Below, piece by piece: positions 49,925 through 57,538 of a stretch of 64,000 bases of DNA; within the stretch, counting starts at the first letter, position 1; each line of letters begins with the position of its first letter. A model generated the notes under the pieces. The model did not search any database. It worked only from the letters and a program-made list of their open reading frames with translations, and had not been told where the DNA came from. A program made the position numbers and the translations under genes. The stretch comes from Palsa-739 sp036512155 (GTDB lineage: Bacteria; Actinomycetota; Thermoleophilia; Gaiellales; Gaiellaceae), in NCBI GenBank assembly GCA_036512155.1, contig DATCBD010000038.1, positions 18,360-82,359 of the forward strand, written 5' to 3'.

Positions 49925-50352
49925 TGGCGGCTTGGCTTGCCTGGTCGATCGCCGCGGTGCTGCTCGCCGCGGGCGAGATCTTCACGCCGGGGTTGTTCTT
50001 CCTCGGACCGGTCGCGCTCGCAGCCATCGCAAGCGCGGTCGCAGCTGCGATCGGCGGTGCGGTGTGGCTGCAGCTCGTCGTCTTCATCGCCGGCTCGGTC
50101 GCGTCGCTCGGGCTGCTGCGGCCGATCGCCCGGGCGCATCTGCATATGCCGGTGGCGATTCGCACCGGCGCTGCGGCGCTCGAAGGTGCGCACGCCGTCG
50201 TCTTGCAGCGGGTCGATCGTGAGGGTGGGCGCGTCCGCATCGGCGGCGACGAGTGGTCCGCGCGCGCGTACATGCCCGACCAGGTGATTGAGCCCGGCTC
50301 GCAGGTCGAAGTCATGAAGATCGAGGGCGCGACTGCTCTCGTCTATGAGTGA
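49924..50352 (+). CDS. NfeD-family membrane protein
   Basis: A 142-aa short NfeD protein: three or four hydrophobic helices (AAWLAWSIAAVLLAAGEIF, ... VWLQLVVFIAGSVASLGLL) and a C-terminal OB-fold (HAVVLQRVDREGGRVRIGGD, VEVMKIEGATALVYE). NfeD partners SPFH/stomatin proteins in membrane microdomains, and one is encoded next. GTG start inside TAGTG (1-bp overlap with the HAD stop). No serine-protease domain is fused. Confidence 0.9.
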   Translation: MAAWLAWSIAAVLLAAGEIFTPGLFFLGPVALAAIASAVAAAIGGAVWLQLVVFIAGSVASLGLLRPIARAHLHMPVAIRTGAAALEGAHAVVLQRVDREGGRVRIGGDEWSARAYMPDQVIEPGSQVEVMKIEGATALVYE

Positions 50353-50367
50353 CACAAAGGAGAGCGA

Positions 50368-51237
50368 ATGGTCGCGTTGATCGTCATCGCCGTCGTCGCA
50401 GTGCTCGTGCTGATCGTGCTCGCGCGCACGATTCGCATCGTTCCGCAAGCGCGCGCCGGCGTCATCGAGCGGCTCGGCCGGTACCACCGCACGTTGAACC
50501 CGGGCCTGGCGATCGTCGTCCCGTTCGTCGACCGGCTGCGCCCGCTCATCGACCTGCGCGAGCAGGTCGTGTCGTTCCCGCCGCAGCCGGTGATCACCGA
50601 GGACAACCTCGTCGTCAACATCGACACGGTCATCTACTTCCAGGTCAACGATCCGAAATCGGCGACGTACGAGATCGCGAACTACATCCAGGCGATCGAG
50701 CAGCTGACAGTGACGACGCTCCGCAACGTGATCGGCGGCCTGGCGCTCGAGAGCACCCTCACGTCGCGCGACGAGATCAACGGTCAGCTGCGCGGCGTGC
50801 TCGACGAGGCGACCGGAAAGTGGGGGATCCGCGTGAACCGCGTCGAGCTGAAGGCGATCGATCCGCCCGCATCGATCAAGGACTCGATGGAGAAGCAGAT
50901 GCGCGCCGACCGTGAGAAGCGCGCGACGATCCTCCAGGCGGAGGGGCAGAAGCAGTCCGCGATCCTCACCGCCGAGGGCGAGCAGCAGGCCGCGGTGCTG
51001 CGCGCGCAAGGGAACAAGCAGGCGACGATCCTCGAAGCAGAGGGACAGGCGCAGGCGATCGGCACCGTCTTCAAGGCGATCCACGAGGGGAACCCCGATC
51101 CTCAGCTCCTCGCGTACCAGTACGTGCAGGCGCTTCCGCTCATCGCGCAGGGCGAGTCGAACAAGGTGTGGATCGTCCCCGCCGAGTTCCAGCGCGCGCT
51201 CGGCCGCATCGGCCGCGAGGAGGACAAGGACGCTTAG
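50368..51237 (+). CDS. SPFH-domain (stomatin/QmcA-like) protein
   Basis: A 289-aa membrane-associated scaffold: an N-terminal helix (MVALIVIAVVAVLVLIVLAR), a band-7/SPFH domain (RAGVIERLGRYHRTLNPG ... QPVITEDNLVVNIDTVIYFQ), and an Ala/Gln/Glu-rich coiled coil (QKQSAILTAEGEQQAAVLRA). Oligomeric rings organise the membrane and modulate protease action, with NfeD as partner. A GGAGAG Shine-Dalgarno precedes the ATG. It converges on the CaiB gene, with overlapping stops. Confidence 0.95.
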   Translation: MVALIVIAVVAVLVLIVLARTIRIVPQARAGVIERLGRYHRTLNPGLAIVVPFVDRLRPLIDLREQVVSFPPQPVITEDNLVVNIDTVIYFQVNDPKSATYEIANYIQAIEQLTVTTLRNVIGGLALESTLTSRDEINGQLRGVLDEATGKWGIRVNRVELKAIDPPASIKDSMEKQMRADREKRATILQAEGQKQSAILTAEGEQQAAVLRAQGNKQATILEAEGQAQAIGTVFKAIHEGNPDPQLLAYQYVQALPLIAQGESNKVWIVPAEFQRALGRIGREEDKDA

Positions 51238-52085
51238 AGCGCCGCGTCGGCCTCGGCGAGTGTCGCGACCGGGCCGACGCAGACGTCCTCGCCGTCGAAG
51301 AGCGCGAGCCAGTCGGCGAGGCTGCGCTGGGCGAAGATTTCCGCGAGCGCGGCTGCGAGCTCGGTCTGGTCGACGTCGTATTGCCGTTCTGCCAGCTGCC
51401 GCTGTCCGACGAGCTCGCACAGGCGGACGAAGAACTTGGGCTCGAGCGCCGCGACGGTCAGATGACGGCCGTCGGACGTCTCGTACATCCGGTAGCAGGC
51501 GAACCCCTCGGTCAGCACCGGCGCGCGGGAGGCCAGCTTGTGCGCGTTGTGCGTCATCGACACGACGATCCGCGCGCCTTTCCCCGTTCGCGTCCGCTCG
51601 AGGAGCGCGGCGAGGATCTCGGTCACAGCGCCGAGCGCGCCTCCGGCGAGATCGGCGACCTGCACGGGTGGAAGCGCAGGCGCGGTCGGCTCGAGCACGC
51701 CGGCCCACCCCAGGTAGTTGAGATCGTGACCGGCGCGTTGCTCGTGCGCGCCGCCGATGCCAAAGCCCGTGATGGAGCAGTAGACCGCGTCCGCCCGGGC
51801 CGCGTCGGGGCCGATCCCGAGCTGCGCCGCAACGCCGGGCCGGAACGACTCGAGCACGACGTCCGCCTGCCCCAGGAGCTCCGAGCCCTGCGTCCAATCC
51901 GCCTCCTCCTTCCCGGCGTGGAGCAGGCCGTACCACTCCGGGGCCGTCGTCCGCATCGGGTCGCCACCGGGCCGTTCCACCCGGACGACGCGCGCGCCGA
52001 GGCGCAGGAGCTCCGCGCCCGCGAACGCGCCTGGGAGGTAGCGCGAGAAGTCGACCACGAGCGTTCCGGTGAGCGGACGTTGCAT
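51234..52085 (-). CDS. CaiB/BaiF-family protein, alpha-methylacyl-CoA racemase-like, short form
   Basis: A 283-aa CoA-binding enzyme. It retains residues characteristic of alpha-methylacyl-CoA racemase: His in RAGHDLNYLG (H126 in the mycobacterial enzyme), Asp in VQVADLAGGALGA and Glu in AALEPKFF. These residues suggest racemisation of 2-methylacyl-CoA, as needed to degrade branched acids, over CoA transfer. Usual length is about 360 aa; the C-terminal lobe is trimmed by roughly 70 residues. ATG start (MQRPLTGTLVVDFSRYLPG). It diverges from a TetR gene with 33 bp between. Confidence 0.88.
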   Translation of the reverse strand: MQRPLTGTLVVDFSRYLPGAFAGAELLRLGARVVRVERPGGDPMRTTAPEWYGLLHAGKEEADWTQGSELLGQADVVLESFRPGVAAQLGIGPDAARADAVYCSITGFGIGGAHEQRAGHDLNYLGWAGVLEPTAPALPPVQVADLAGGALGAVTEILAALLERTRTGKGARIVVSMTHNAHKLASRAPVLTEGFACYRMYETSDGRHLTVAALEPKFFVRLCELVGQRQLAERQYDVDQTELAAALAEIFAQRSLADWLALFDGEDVCVGPVATLAEADAAL

Positions 52086-52118
52086 TTACGGCGAACCTAG
52101 CACTAGCCTTCGGCGACG

Positions 52119-52760
52119 TTGAACGAACGGTCGACCGCAGCGGAGGAGAAACGGAGGGTCATCCTCGATGCCGCCGTGCGCGTGTTCGCCCGCAAGGGGT
52201 TCCACGCGTCGCGCGTCGGCGACATCGCCGAGGAGGCCGGTGTCGCGCACGGATTGCTCTATCACTACTTCTCCTCGAAGGACGAGGTGCTGGAGACGAT
52301 CTTCCGCGAGCACTGGACTGCGCTGCTCGAGCGCATCCATGCCGTCGAGTCCTCCGGGGATCCTCCGATCGAACAGCTCCGCGGCATCGTCCGTGCCATG
52401 TTCCACGGCTGGCGTGTGGAGCCGGACGTCGTGCGTGTCGTCATCCGCGAGATCGCGCGCAGCGCGGAGGTGAGTCAGCGGGTGGGCGAGCTGGTGAAGC
52501 CGATCGGTGCGATCCGAAGGATCTTCGAGCGCGGCCAGGCCGACGGCGAGTTCCGCCGCGACCTCGACGCGGACACGGCGGCCGTCATCGTCTACGGCGC
52601 GATCGACGAGCTCATCACGGGGTGGGTGCTCGGACGCCTCCCTGGTGACGAGGACGACGTTGCGAACTCCGAGCATCACATCGTCGAGGTGCTCGGGGCG
52701 GGACTGTCAGCCTCGGCCGAGCAGCTCCGCAAAGCGCGTCACGCCGACGTTTCCACCTGA
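52119..52760 (+). CDS. TetR-family transcriptional regulator
   Basis: A 213-aa TetR repressor with HTH block VILDAAVRVFARKGFHASRV, GDIAEEAGVAHGLLYHYFSS, and a helical ligand domain (MFHGWRVEPDVVRVVIREIA). Architecture resembles FadR-type acyl-CoA regulators, but this is a loose match. The start is TTG 52119 (MNERSTAAEEKRRV). It diverges from the CaiB racemase (33 bp), which it probably controls. The 3' end overlaps the convergent dehydratase gene by 54 bp. Confidence 0.92.
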   Translation: MNERSTAAEEKRRVILDAAVRVFARKGFHASRVGDIAEEAGVAHGLLYHYFSSKDEVLETIFREHWTALLERIHAVESSGDPPIEQLRGIVRAMFHGWRVEPDVVRVVIREIARSAEVSQRVGELVKPIGAIRRIFERGQADGEFRRDLDADTAAVIVYGAIDELITGWVLGRLPGDEDDVANSEHHIVEVLGAGLSASAEQLRKARHADVST

Positions 52761-53663
52761 GATCACGACGCCGGCGTTCTTGCCGGGCGCCGCGACGCGG
52801 CCCTTCAGCAGGGCGGCGATGCCGACCGCGCCGCTCGGTTCGACGACGAGCTTCATCCGGTCGAAGAGGAAGGCCATCGCCTCGAGGATCTCGTCGTCGG
52901 AGACCGTCACAACCTTGTCGAGGAGAACGCGATTCACCTCGAAGGTGAGCTCGCCGGGCTCCGCGGCCTGCAGCCCGTCCGCGATCGTCCGCGGGACGTC
53001 GATGCGCACGCGCTCGCCCGCGGCCAGCGACCGTTGCGTGTCGTCGCCCGCTTCCGGCTCGACGCCGACGATGCGGATGCCAGGCCGCAGCGCCTTCGCT
53101 GCGGTCGCGCAGCCGGCGATCAGGCCGCCACCGCCGACCGGGACCACGAGCACGTCGAGGTCGGGGACGTCGTCGAGCAGCTCGAGCGCCGTCGTCCCCT
53201 GGCCCGCCATCACGAGCGGATCGTCGTAGGGGCGTACGAGCTCGACTCCGCGCTCCTCCGCGAGCCGACGTCCGATCTCCTCCCGGTCCTCGTTCCAGCG
53301 GTCGTAGCTCACGACCTCCGCGCCGTAGCCGCGCGTCGCCTCGAGCTTCGCCGGCGGCGCATCCTCGGGCATGACGATCGTCGCGCCCGTCCCGAGCAGT
53401 CGCGCGGCGATCGCAACGGCCTGAGCGTGGTTGCCCGACGAGTACGCGAGGACACCGCGGCCGCGCACGTCGGGTGACAGCGACGCGATCTTGTTGTACG
53501 CGCCGCGGAACTTGAACGCGCCGCCGCGCTGAAAGCACTCCGCTTTCACATGCACCGATGCGCCGACGCGATCGTCGAGCGTGCGCGACGTGAACACCGG
53601 TGTTCGGTTCGCGACGCCGTCCAGCCGGGCGGCCGCGGCGCGGACGTCGTCGAGGGAGATCAC
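52707..53663 (-). CDS. Threonine/serine dehydratase (PLP, catabolic type)
   Basis: A 318-aa fold-type II PLP enzyme deaminating threonine or serine. The PLP-Lys is in RGGAFKFRGAYNK, the phosphate loop is GGGGLIAGCATA, and YSSGNHAQAVA contacts substrate. No C-terminal ACT domain, so not end-product regulated like IlvA. The start is GTG 53663 (MISLDDVRAAAARLDG), chosen for the GTGA overlap with the secreted-protein gene. It could instead be serine racemase-like. It ends antisense to TetR. Confidence 0.9.
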   Translation of the reverse strand: MISLDDVRAAAARLDGVANRTPVFTSRTLDDRVGASVHVKAECFQRGGAFKFRGAYNKIASLSPDVRGRGVLAYSSGNHAQAVAIAARLLGTGATIVMPEDAPPAKLEATRGYGAEVVSYDRWNEDREEIGRRLAEERGVELVRPYDDPLVMAGQGTTALELLDDVPDLDVLVVPVGGGGLIAGCATAAKALRPGIRIVGVEPEAGDDTQRSLAAGERVRIDVPRTIADGLQAAEPGELTFEVNRVLLDKVVTVSDDEILEAMAFLFDRMKLVVEPSGAVGIAALLKGRVAAPGKNAGVVISGGNVGVTRFAELLGRG

Positions 53664-54136
53664 CGGCACGGGCTCGCTCGCGTGTGCATCAATCCGAATC
53701 CCCACAGCTTGCCGTCGAGGATGTAGTAGACCGTGCGCACGCCGTGCTCGTCGTGCACCAGTGCGGTGTACGCGGGGCACTGCAGCGGCGTCACCGGCGA
53801 CGCGAGCTTCGTCACTTGTGCTTCGACGGCGCCGAGCTGAAGGCCGCCGGGCGTTCGCCATCCGTGCGGCCGCCAGACGGTGTACAGGGCCGAGACGCGT
53901 CCGCCCTGCAGCTCCACCGCGAGCCCCGCATGCGTGAACTGCGTGTACGTGAAATACCAGGTGGGCCGCGCGCAGCCGTCGCAGGCGCCGTAGAAGGTGC
54001 CGAGCTGGGAGCGGACCTGCGCCGTCGTCTCGCCCAGCCGGACGCCTCCGAGGGAGCGCCCGAGAACGAGCACGCCGTTGTGGGGGAGCGCTCCCGTCGC
54101 GGCGACCGTTGCAGCGAGGGCGAGCGCGATCCTCAT
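53660..54136 (-). CDS. Secreted protein of unknown function
   Basis: A 158-aa exported protein. The signal peptide (MRIALALAATVAATGALPHN) is followed by GVLVLGRSLGGVRLGETTAQ, a short repeat of the kind seen in beta-rich domains with the same phrase near GGLQLGAVEAQV. Cysteines in ACDGCARPTW and LQCPAY may form disulfides. I do not recognise a family. The start is ATG 54136. It diverges from the enolase-superfamily gene by 12 bp and overlaps the dehydratase by GTGA. Confidence 0.72.
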   Translation of the reverse strand: MRIALALAATVAATGALPHNGVLVLGRSLGGVRLGETTAQVRSQLGTFYGACDGCARPTWYFTYTQFTHAGLAVELQGGRVSALYTVWRPHGWRTPGGLQLGAVEAQVTKLASPVTPLQCPAYTALVHDEHGVRTVYYILDGKLWGFGLMHTRASPCR

Positions 54137-54148
54137 AAGGTTGGGAGT

Positions 54149-55123
54149 ATGCCCCTCTGGGACGAGTTGGCCGGTCTCGAAGTCCGCGTCGACGGGTGTG
54201 CGCTCCAGCGCCGCGAGCTCGCGCGCGACAGCTGGACGCGTGTGACGACGACGGTCGTGCTCGACGGGGACGGCGACGCCGGCGAGGGGGAGGACGTCAC
54301 CTACGAGGCGGCGGAGCACGACACGTTTCCTGCAGAGCTCATGCTCGCCGGCACCTGGTCGCTCGACGATCTCTCGCGTCGCCTCGACCATTTCGAGCTG
54401 CCGGACTACCGGCGCTGGGCTTTCGAGAGCGCCGCGCTCGACCTTGCGCTGCGCCAGACCGCCCGCTCGCTGGCCGACGTCGTCGGGCGGCCGTACCGGC
54501 CCATCCGCTTCGTCGCCTCCACGCGCAGCGACGTTGCTCCCTGGCTCGAGAACGATCCCGCGCTCGAGTTCAAGCTCGATGCGACGAAGGAATGGGACGA
54601 GGAGCTCATGCGCCGCCTTGCCGCGCTCGACCGCGTGCGGGTCGTCGACCTGAAGGCGTACTACCGCGGTACCGTCGTCGATCTCGAGCCCGATCCCGTC
54701 TTCTACCGCGCGGTGGCTGACGCGTTTCCCGAGGTGGTGATCGAAGACGCATGGCTCGAAGACGGCTGCCTAGAGGCGCTGAGCGGGGCGGAGGGGCGGC
54801 TGAGCTTCGACGCGCCGATCCACTCGCTCGCGGACTTCGACGGCTTGCCGATCGAGGCGCGGTGGTTGAACGTGAAGCCGTCGCGGTTCGGCACGGTGCG
54901 CAAGCTCGTCGAGTGCATCGAGGCGTGCGAGGCGCGCGGCGTGAGCATGTACGGCGGTGGCCAGTTCGAGCTCGGCCACGGCCGCTTGCAAATCCAGCGG
55001 CTGGCGAGCGTGTTCTACGCCGACGGCCCGAACGACGTCGCGCCGTCCGAGTACAACGAGGGCGGACCGAGTCCGCAGCTGCCACGCAGCCCGCTCGCAG
55101 CTCCGGAAGGGATCGGGTTCTGA
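54149..55123 (+). CDS. Enolase-superfamily (MR/MLE-like) enzyme
   Basis: A 324-aa protein resembling the mandelate racemase/muconate-lactonising subgroup. The barrel elements visible are a Lys in LEFKLDATKEW, Asp in RVVDLKAYY, Glu/Asp in VVIEDAW, Asp in LSFDAP and Lys in LNVKPSRFG, in the order metal ligand and base residues take. N-terminal capping domain is present. The reaction (epimerisation, dehydration or cycloisomerisation) is not assignable. ATG start (MPLWDELAGLEVRVD). It is coupled to two cupin genes, a possible sugar-acid or aromatic pathway. Confidence 0.72.
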   Translation: MPLWDELAGLEVRVDGCALQRRELARDSWTRVTTTVVLDGDGDAGEGEDVTYEAAEHDTFPAELMLAGTWSLDDLSRRLDHFELPDYRRWAFESAALDLALRQTARSLADVVGRPYRPIRFVASTRSDVAPWLENDPALEFKLDATKEWDEELMRRLAALDRVRVVDLKAYYRGTVVDLEPDPVFYRAVADAFPEVVIEDAWLEDGCLEALSGAEGRLSFDAPIHSLADFDGLPIEARWLNVKPSRFGTVRKLVECIEACEARGVSMYGGGQFELGHGRLQIQRLASVFYADGPNDVAPSEYNEGGPSPQLPRSPLAAPEGIGF

Positions 55124-55518
55124 ACCTCTTCGAGGAGCTCGGGAGGATCGGCGACGCGGTCGGCGCGGTCGAGTGGGGCTGCACCGTCTACGAGCTCGGA
55201 CCAGGCGAGGAGTCGAGGTACCACTGGCACGTCGGGGAGGAGGAGTGGCTCCTCGTACTCGTCGGAACGCCGACGCTGCGCACGCCCGACGGGGAGCAGC
55301 CGTTGCGGCCGTGGGACCTCACCGTCTTTCCCCGCGGCGAGGCCGGGGCGCATCAGCTGAGGAACCAGACGGACGGGCCGGTGCGTGCGGCGTTCTTCTC
55401 GACCGTCTCCGACCCGGAGGTCGTCGGGTATCCGGACGAAGACCGGATCGGCGTGATCGCCGGCTGGAGCCGCGAGGCCGTGCGCACGATCCGCGGTTGG
55501 GTCGAGGAGCCGACGTGA
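55120..55518 (+). CDS. Cupin-domain protein with a probable CTG start
   Basis: A 132-aa single cupin: motif 1 is RYHWHVGEEEWLLVLVGTPT with the metal-binding His/Glu, motif 2 PWDLTVFPRGEAGAHQLRN. The paralogous next gene begins VNLLDAES and aligns; here the corresponding start region reads LNLFEELG. No ATG, GTG or TTG lies in frame nearby, and CTG (55120-55122) overlaps the TGA of the upstream gene as CTGA, so CTG is the likely start. Function unknown, possibly an isomerase or sensor. Confidence 0.78.
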   Translation: MNLFEELGRIGDAVGAVEWGCTVYELGPGEESRYHWHVGEEEWLLVLVGTPTLRTPDGEQPLRPWDLTVFPRGEAGAHQLRNQTDGPVRAAFFSTVSDPEVVGYPDEDRIGVIAGWSREAVRTIRGWVEEPT

Positions 55519-55955
55519 TCGTCAACCTGCTCGACGCCGAGAGCGGCGACCAGAACGACCGCGAGGGCTTCCGCTTCTTCGATCGTTGGGTCGGCTCGAA
55601 ACTCGGCGCGGAGCTCCTTGGCTGTTCCTTGTACGACGTGCCTCCGGGCGAGCAGCTCTGGCCCTACCACTACCACCTCGGTAACGAGGAGTGGGCGGTC
55701 GTCGTCGCCGGCCGGCCGACAGTGCGAACACCGGAAGGCGAGCGCGAGCTTACGCCCGGCGACATCGTCGCTTTCGCGGAGGGCGAGGCCGGCGCGCACA
55801 CGTTCCTGAACCGCACCGACGCCGACGCGCGAGTTGCGCTCTTCTCGACGCTCAACCGGACGACGCTTCCGGTCTATGTCGACAGCGACAAGGTCGGCGC
55901 GAACCGGAAGGTCTTCCGCATGCGGGACGCCGTCGACTACTGGGACGGCGAGTAA
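55515..55955 (+). CDS. Cupin-domain protein, paralogue of the previous gene
   Basis: A 146-aa cupin, paralogous to its upstream neighbour. Motif 1 is YHYHLGNEEWAVVVAGRPTV, motif 2 GDIVAFAEGEAGAHTFLN. The C-terminal extension (VYVDSDKVGANRKVFRMRDA) is longer than its partner. The start is GTG (MIVNLLDAESGDQND) in GTGA overlap. The stop lies 2 bp before a strong terminator. Confidence 0.88.
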   Translation: MIVNLLDAESGDQNDREGFRFFDRWVGSKLGAELLGCSLYDVPPGEQLWPYHYHLGNEEWAVVVAGRPTVRTPEGERELTPGDIVAFAEGEAGAHTFLNRTDADARVALFSTLNRTTLPVYVDSDKVGANRKVFRMRDAVDYWDGE

Positions 55956-55956
55956 A

Positions 55957-55985
55957 CAGCGGGAAGTGATGCGCACTTCCCGCTG
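55957..55985 (+). terminator. Strong hairpin terminator of the cupin operon
   Basis: A perfect 12-bp stem (CAGCGGGAAGTG at 55957-55968 with CACTTCCCGCTG at 55974-55985) and a 5-nt loop lies 2 bp after the cupin stop. No U-run follows, so it may act as an RNA-stabilising hairpin as well. Confidence 0.75.
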
Positions 55986-55993
55986 AATGAGGT

Positions 55994-56305
55994 TCCCGCT
56001 TCGCGGGAGCGGACCGGGCGAAGCCCGCGTCCTCTTACGAGTGTCAGCGACGGTCTCGTTCTGCGCGCGCGGTGGCGGCTACGCCGTCCCCGCGCGCGAG
56101 TGCGGCCTCCGCCAACGCTAGGCGTTGGCTCCGGCCAATGGTGGTTGTTCCGGGCGGCGGCTCGAAACCGTCTCGCTGAGACTGCGGCCCGCCCCAGGCC
56201 GCGGGCGGGCATGCCGCAGGCACGAACGCCCGCGCAGAACAGACCATCCGCCCACAGCCTCAAGAGGAGGCGGGCTCCGCCCGCCTCCGCTCCCGCGAAG
56301 CGGGA
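55994..56305. repeat. 312-bp inverted-repeat element, possible structured RNA
   Basis: A perfect 20-bp inverted repeat (TCCCGCTTCGCGGGAGCGGA at 55994-56013, complement at 56286-56305) bounds the element, and the complementarity continues imperfectly to 56036 and 56262. Each repeat itself folds (CCCGC TTC GCGGG). Inside are more hairpins: a 9-bp CGCGCGCGG arm (56064-56072/56090-56098), a GCCAACGC/GCGTTGGC stem with a TAG loop (56111-56129) flanked by GGCC arms, and GTCTC/GAGAC. Together with both terminators this fills the 386-bp gene-free interval; no coding region or tRNA is there. Function unknown. Confidence 0.75.
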
Positions 56306-56313
56306 CTCTAAAG

Positions 56314-56343
56314 AAGCCGGAAACGCGCCAGCGTTTCCGGCTT
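56314..56343 (-). terminator. Rho-independent terminator of the glutaryl-CoA dehydrogenase gene
   Basis: A perfect 13-bp stem (AAGCCGGAAACGC with GCGTTTCCGGCTT) and a GCCA loop, followed on the minus strand by a T-rich stretch (CTTCTTTAG). It overlaps the stop codon of the acyl-CoA dehydrogenase gene (TAA at 56342-56344). Confidence 0.88.
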
Positions 56344-57529
56344 AGCGGAACGCGTTCTCGCCGGTGAGCGCCTGGCCGACGACGAGCGTGTGTACTTCGT
56401 GCGTGCCTTCGTACGTCAGGACGGACTCGAGGTTGTTCATGTGCCGGATGACCGGATACTCGAGCGTGATCCCGTTGCCGCCGAGAACGGTTCGCGCGCT
56501 GCGTGCGACTTCGAGCGCGCCGCGGACGTTGCCCATCTTGCCCATGCTCACGTGCTCGGGCCGCAGCGTCCCCTCGTCCTTCTTCCGGCCGAGGTGCAGC
56601 GCTACGAGCGTTCCGCGGTTCACCTCGAGCGCCATCTCCGCGAGCTTCTGCTGCGTGAGCTGATAGCCGGCGATCGGCTTGCCGAAGACGATGCGCTCCT
56701 TCGCGTACTCGAGCGCGGACTCGAAACACGCGCGTGCAGATCCCACGGAGCCCCAGACGATCCCGTAGCGCGCCTCGCTCAGGCAGGCGAGCGGGCCACG
56801 CAGCGTCGAGACCTCGGGGAAGCGGTTCTCCTCAGGGACGCGCACGTCGTGGAACACGAGCTCGGAGGTGACGGAAGCGCGCAGCGACATCTTGCGGTGC
56901 ATCTCCGGCGCTTCGAACCCGGGCATCCCGCGCTCGACGAGGAAGCCGTTGATCTGCCCCTCCTCGGTGCGCGCCCACACGACGGCGACGTCGGCAATCG
57001 ATCCGTTCGTGATCCACATCTTCGATCCGTTCAGGATCCAGTCGGAGCCGTCGCGTCGTGCGTGCGTGCGCATCGCACCCGGGTCGGAGCCGGCGTCGGG
57101 CTCGGTCAGGCCGAAGCAGCCGATCGCGTCGCCCTCGTGCATCTGCGGCAGCCAGCGTTGCTTCTGCTCCTCCGTCCCCCAGCGCCAGATTGCGTACATC
57201 GCGAGTGAGCCCTGGACCGAGACGAGGCTGCGGATGCCGGCGTCCCCGGCCTCGAGCTCCAGGCACGTGAGCCCATAGGCGACGGAGCTCGCGCCAGGAA
57301 GTCCGTATCCCTCGAGGTGCATGCCGAACAGCCCGAGCTGGGCCAGTTCCTTCACAAGCTCCCGCGGCAGGACCGCGCGCTCGAACCAGTCGCCGATGTC
57401 CGGGAGCACGCGGTCGCGCACGAACTTGCGCACGGTGTCCCGGATCGCGCGCTCCTCGTCGTCCAGCAGCGCGTCGATGGCGAGGAAGTCGCGCGGGTCG
57501 AGTGCGGTGGGCTTCGCCGTCGTCGCCAC
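56342..57529 (-). CDS. Acyl-CoA dehydrogenase, glutaryl-CoA dehydrogenase-like
   Basis: A 395-aa FAD flavoenzyme. Substrate and FAD contacts: GCFGLTEPDAGSDPGAMRTHAR, WITNGSIADVAVVWA, KMSLRASVTSELVF, GNGITLEYPVIRHMNNLE and the catalytic Glu in LTYEGTHEVHTL. The MSLRAS and EYPVIRHMNNLE blocks match glutaryl-CoA dehydrogenases, which oxidise and decarboxylate glutaryl-CoA to crotonyl-CoA in lysine and aromatic degradation. ATG or GTG start (MATTAKPTALDPRDF). It has its own terminator. Confidence 0.93.
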   Translation of the reverse strand: MATTAKPTALDPRDFLAIDALLDDEERAIRDTVRKFVRDRVLPDIGDWFERAVLPRELVKELAQLGLFGMHLEGYGLPGASSVAYGLTCLELEAGDAGIRSLVSVQGSLAMYAIWRWGTEEQKQRWLPQMHEGDAIGCFGLTEPDAGSDPGAMRTHARRDGSDWILNGSKMWITNGSIADVAVVWARTEEGQINGFLVERGMPGFEAPEMHRKMSLRASVTSELVFHDVRVPEENRFPEVSTLRGPLACLSEARYGIVWGSVGSARACFESALEYAKERIVFGKPIAGYQLTQQKLAEMALEVNRGTLVALHLGRKKDEGTLRPEHVSMGKMGNVRGALEVARSARTVLGGNGITLEYPVIRHMNNLESVLTYEGTHEVHTLVVGQALTGENAFR

Positions 57530-57538
57530 GCCGAGATC

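Noticed and set aside
53670..53861. Longer start for the threonine dehydratase
   Set aside because: It overlaps the secreted-protein gene in another frame; the GTGA overlap supports GTG 53663.
56100..56345. Open frames of 70-80 codons in the folded intergenic region
   Set aside because: Arg/Pro-rich sequence arising from palindromic GC-rich DNA, no ribosome site and no recognisable family.
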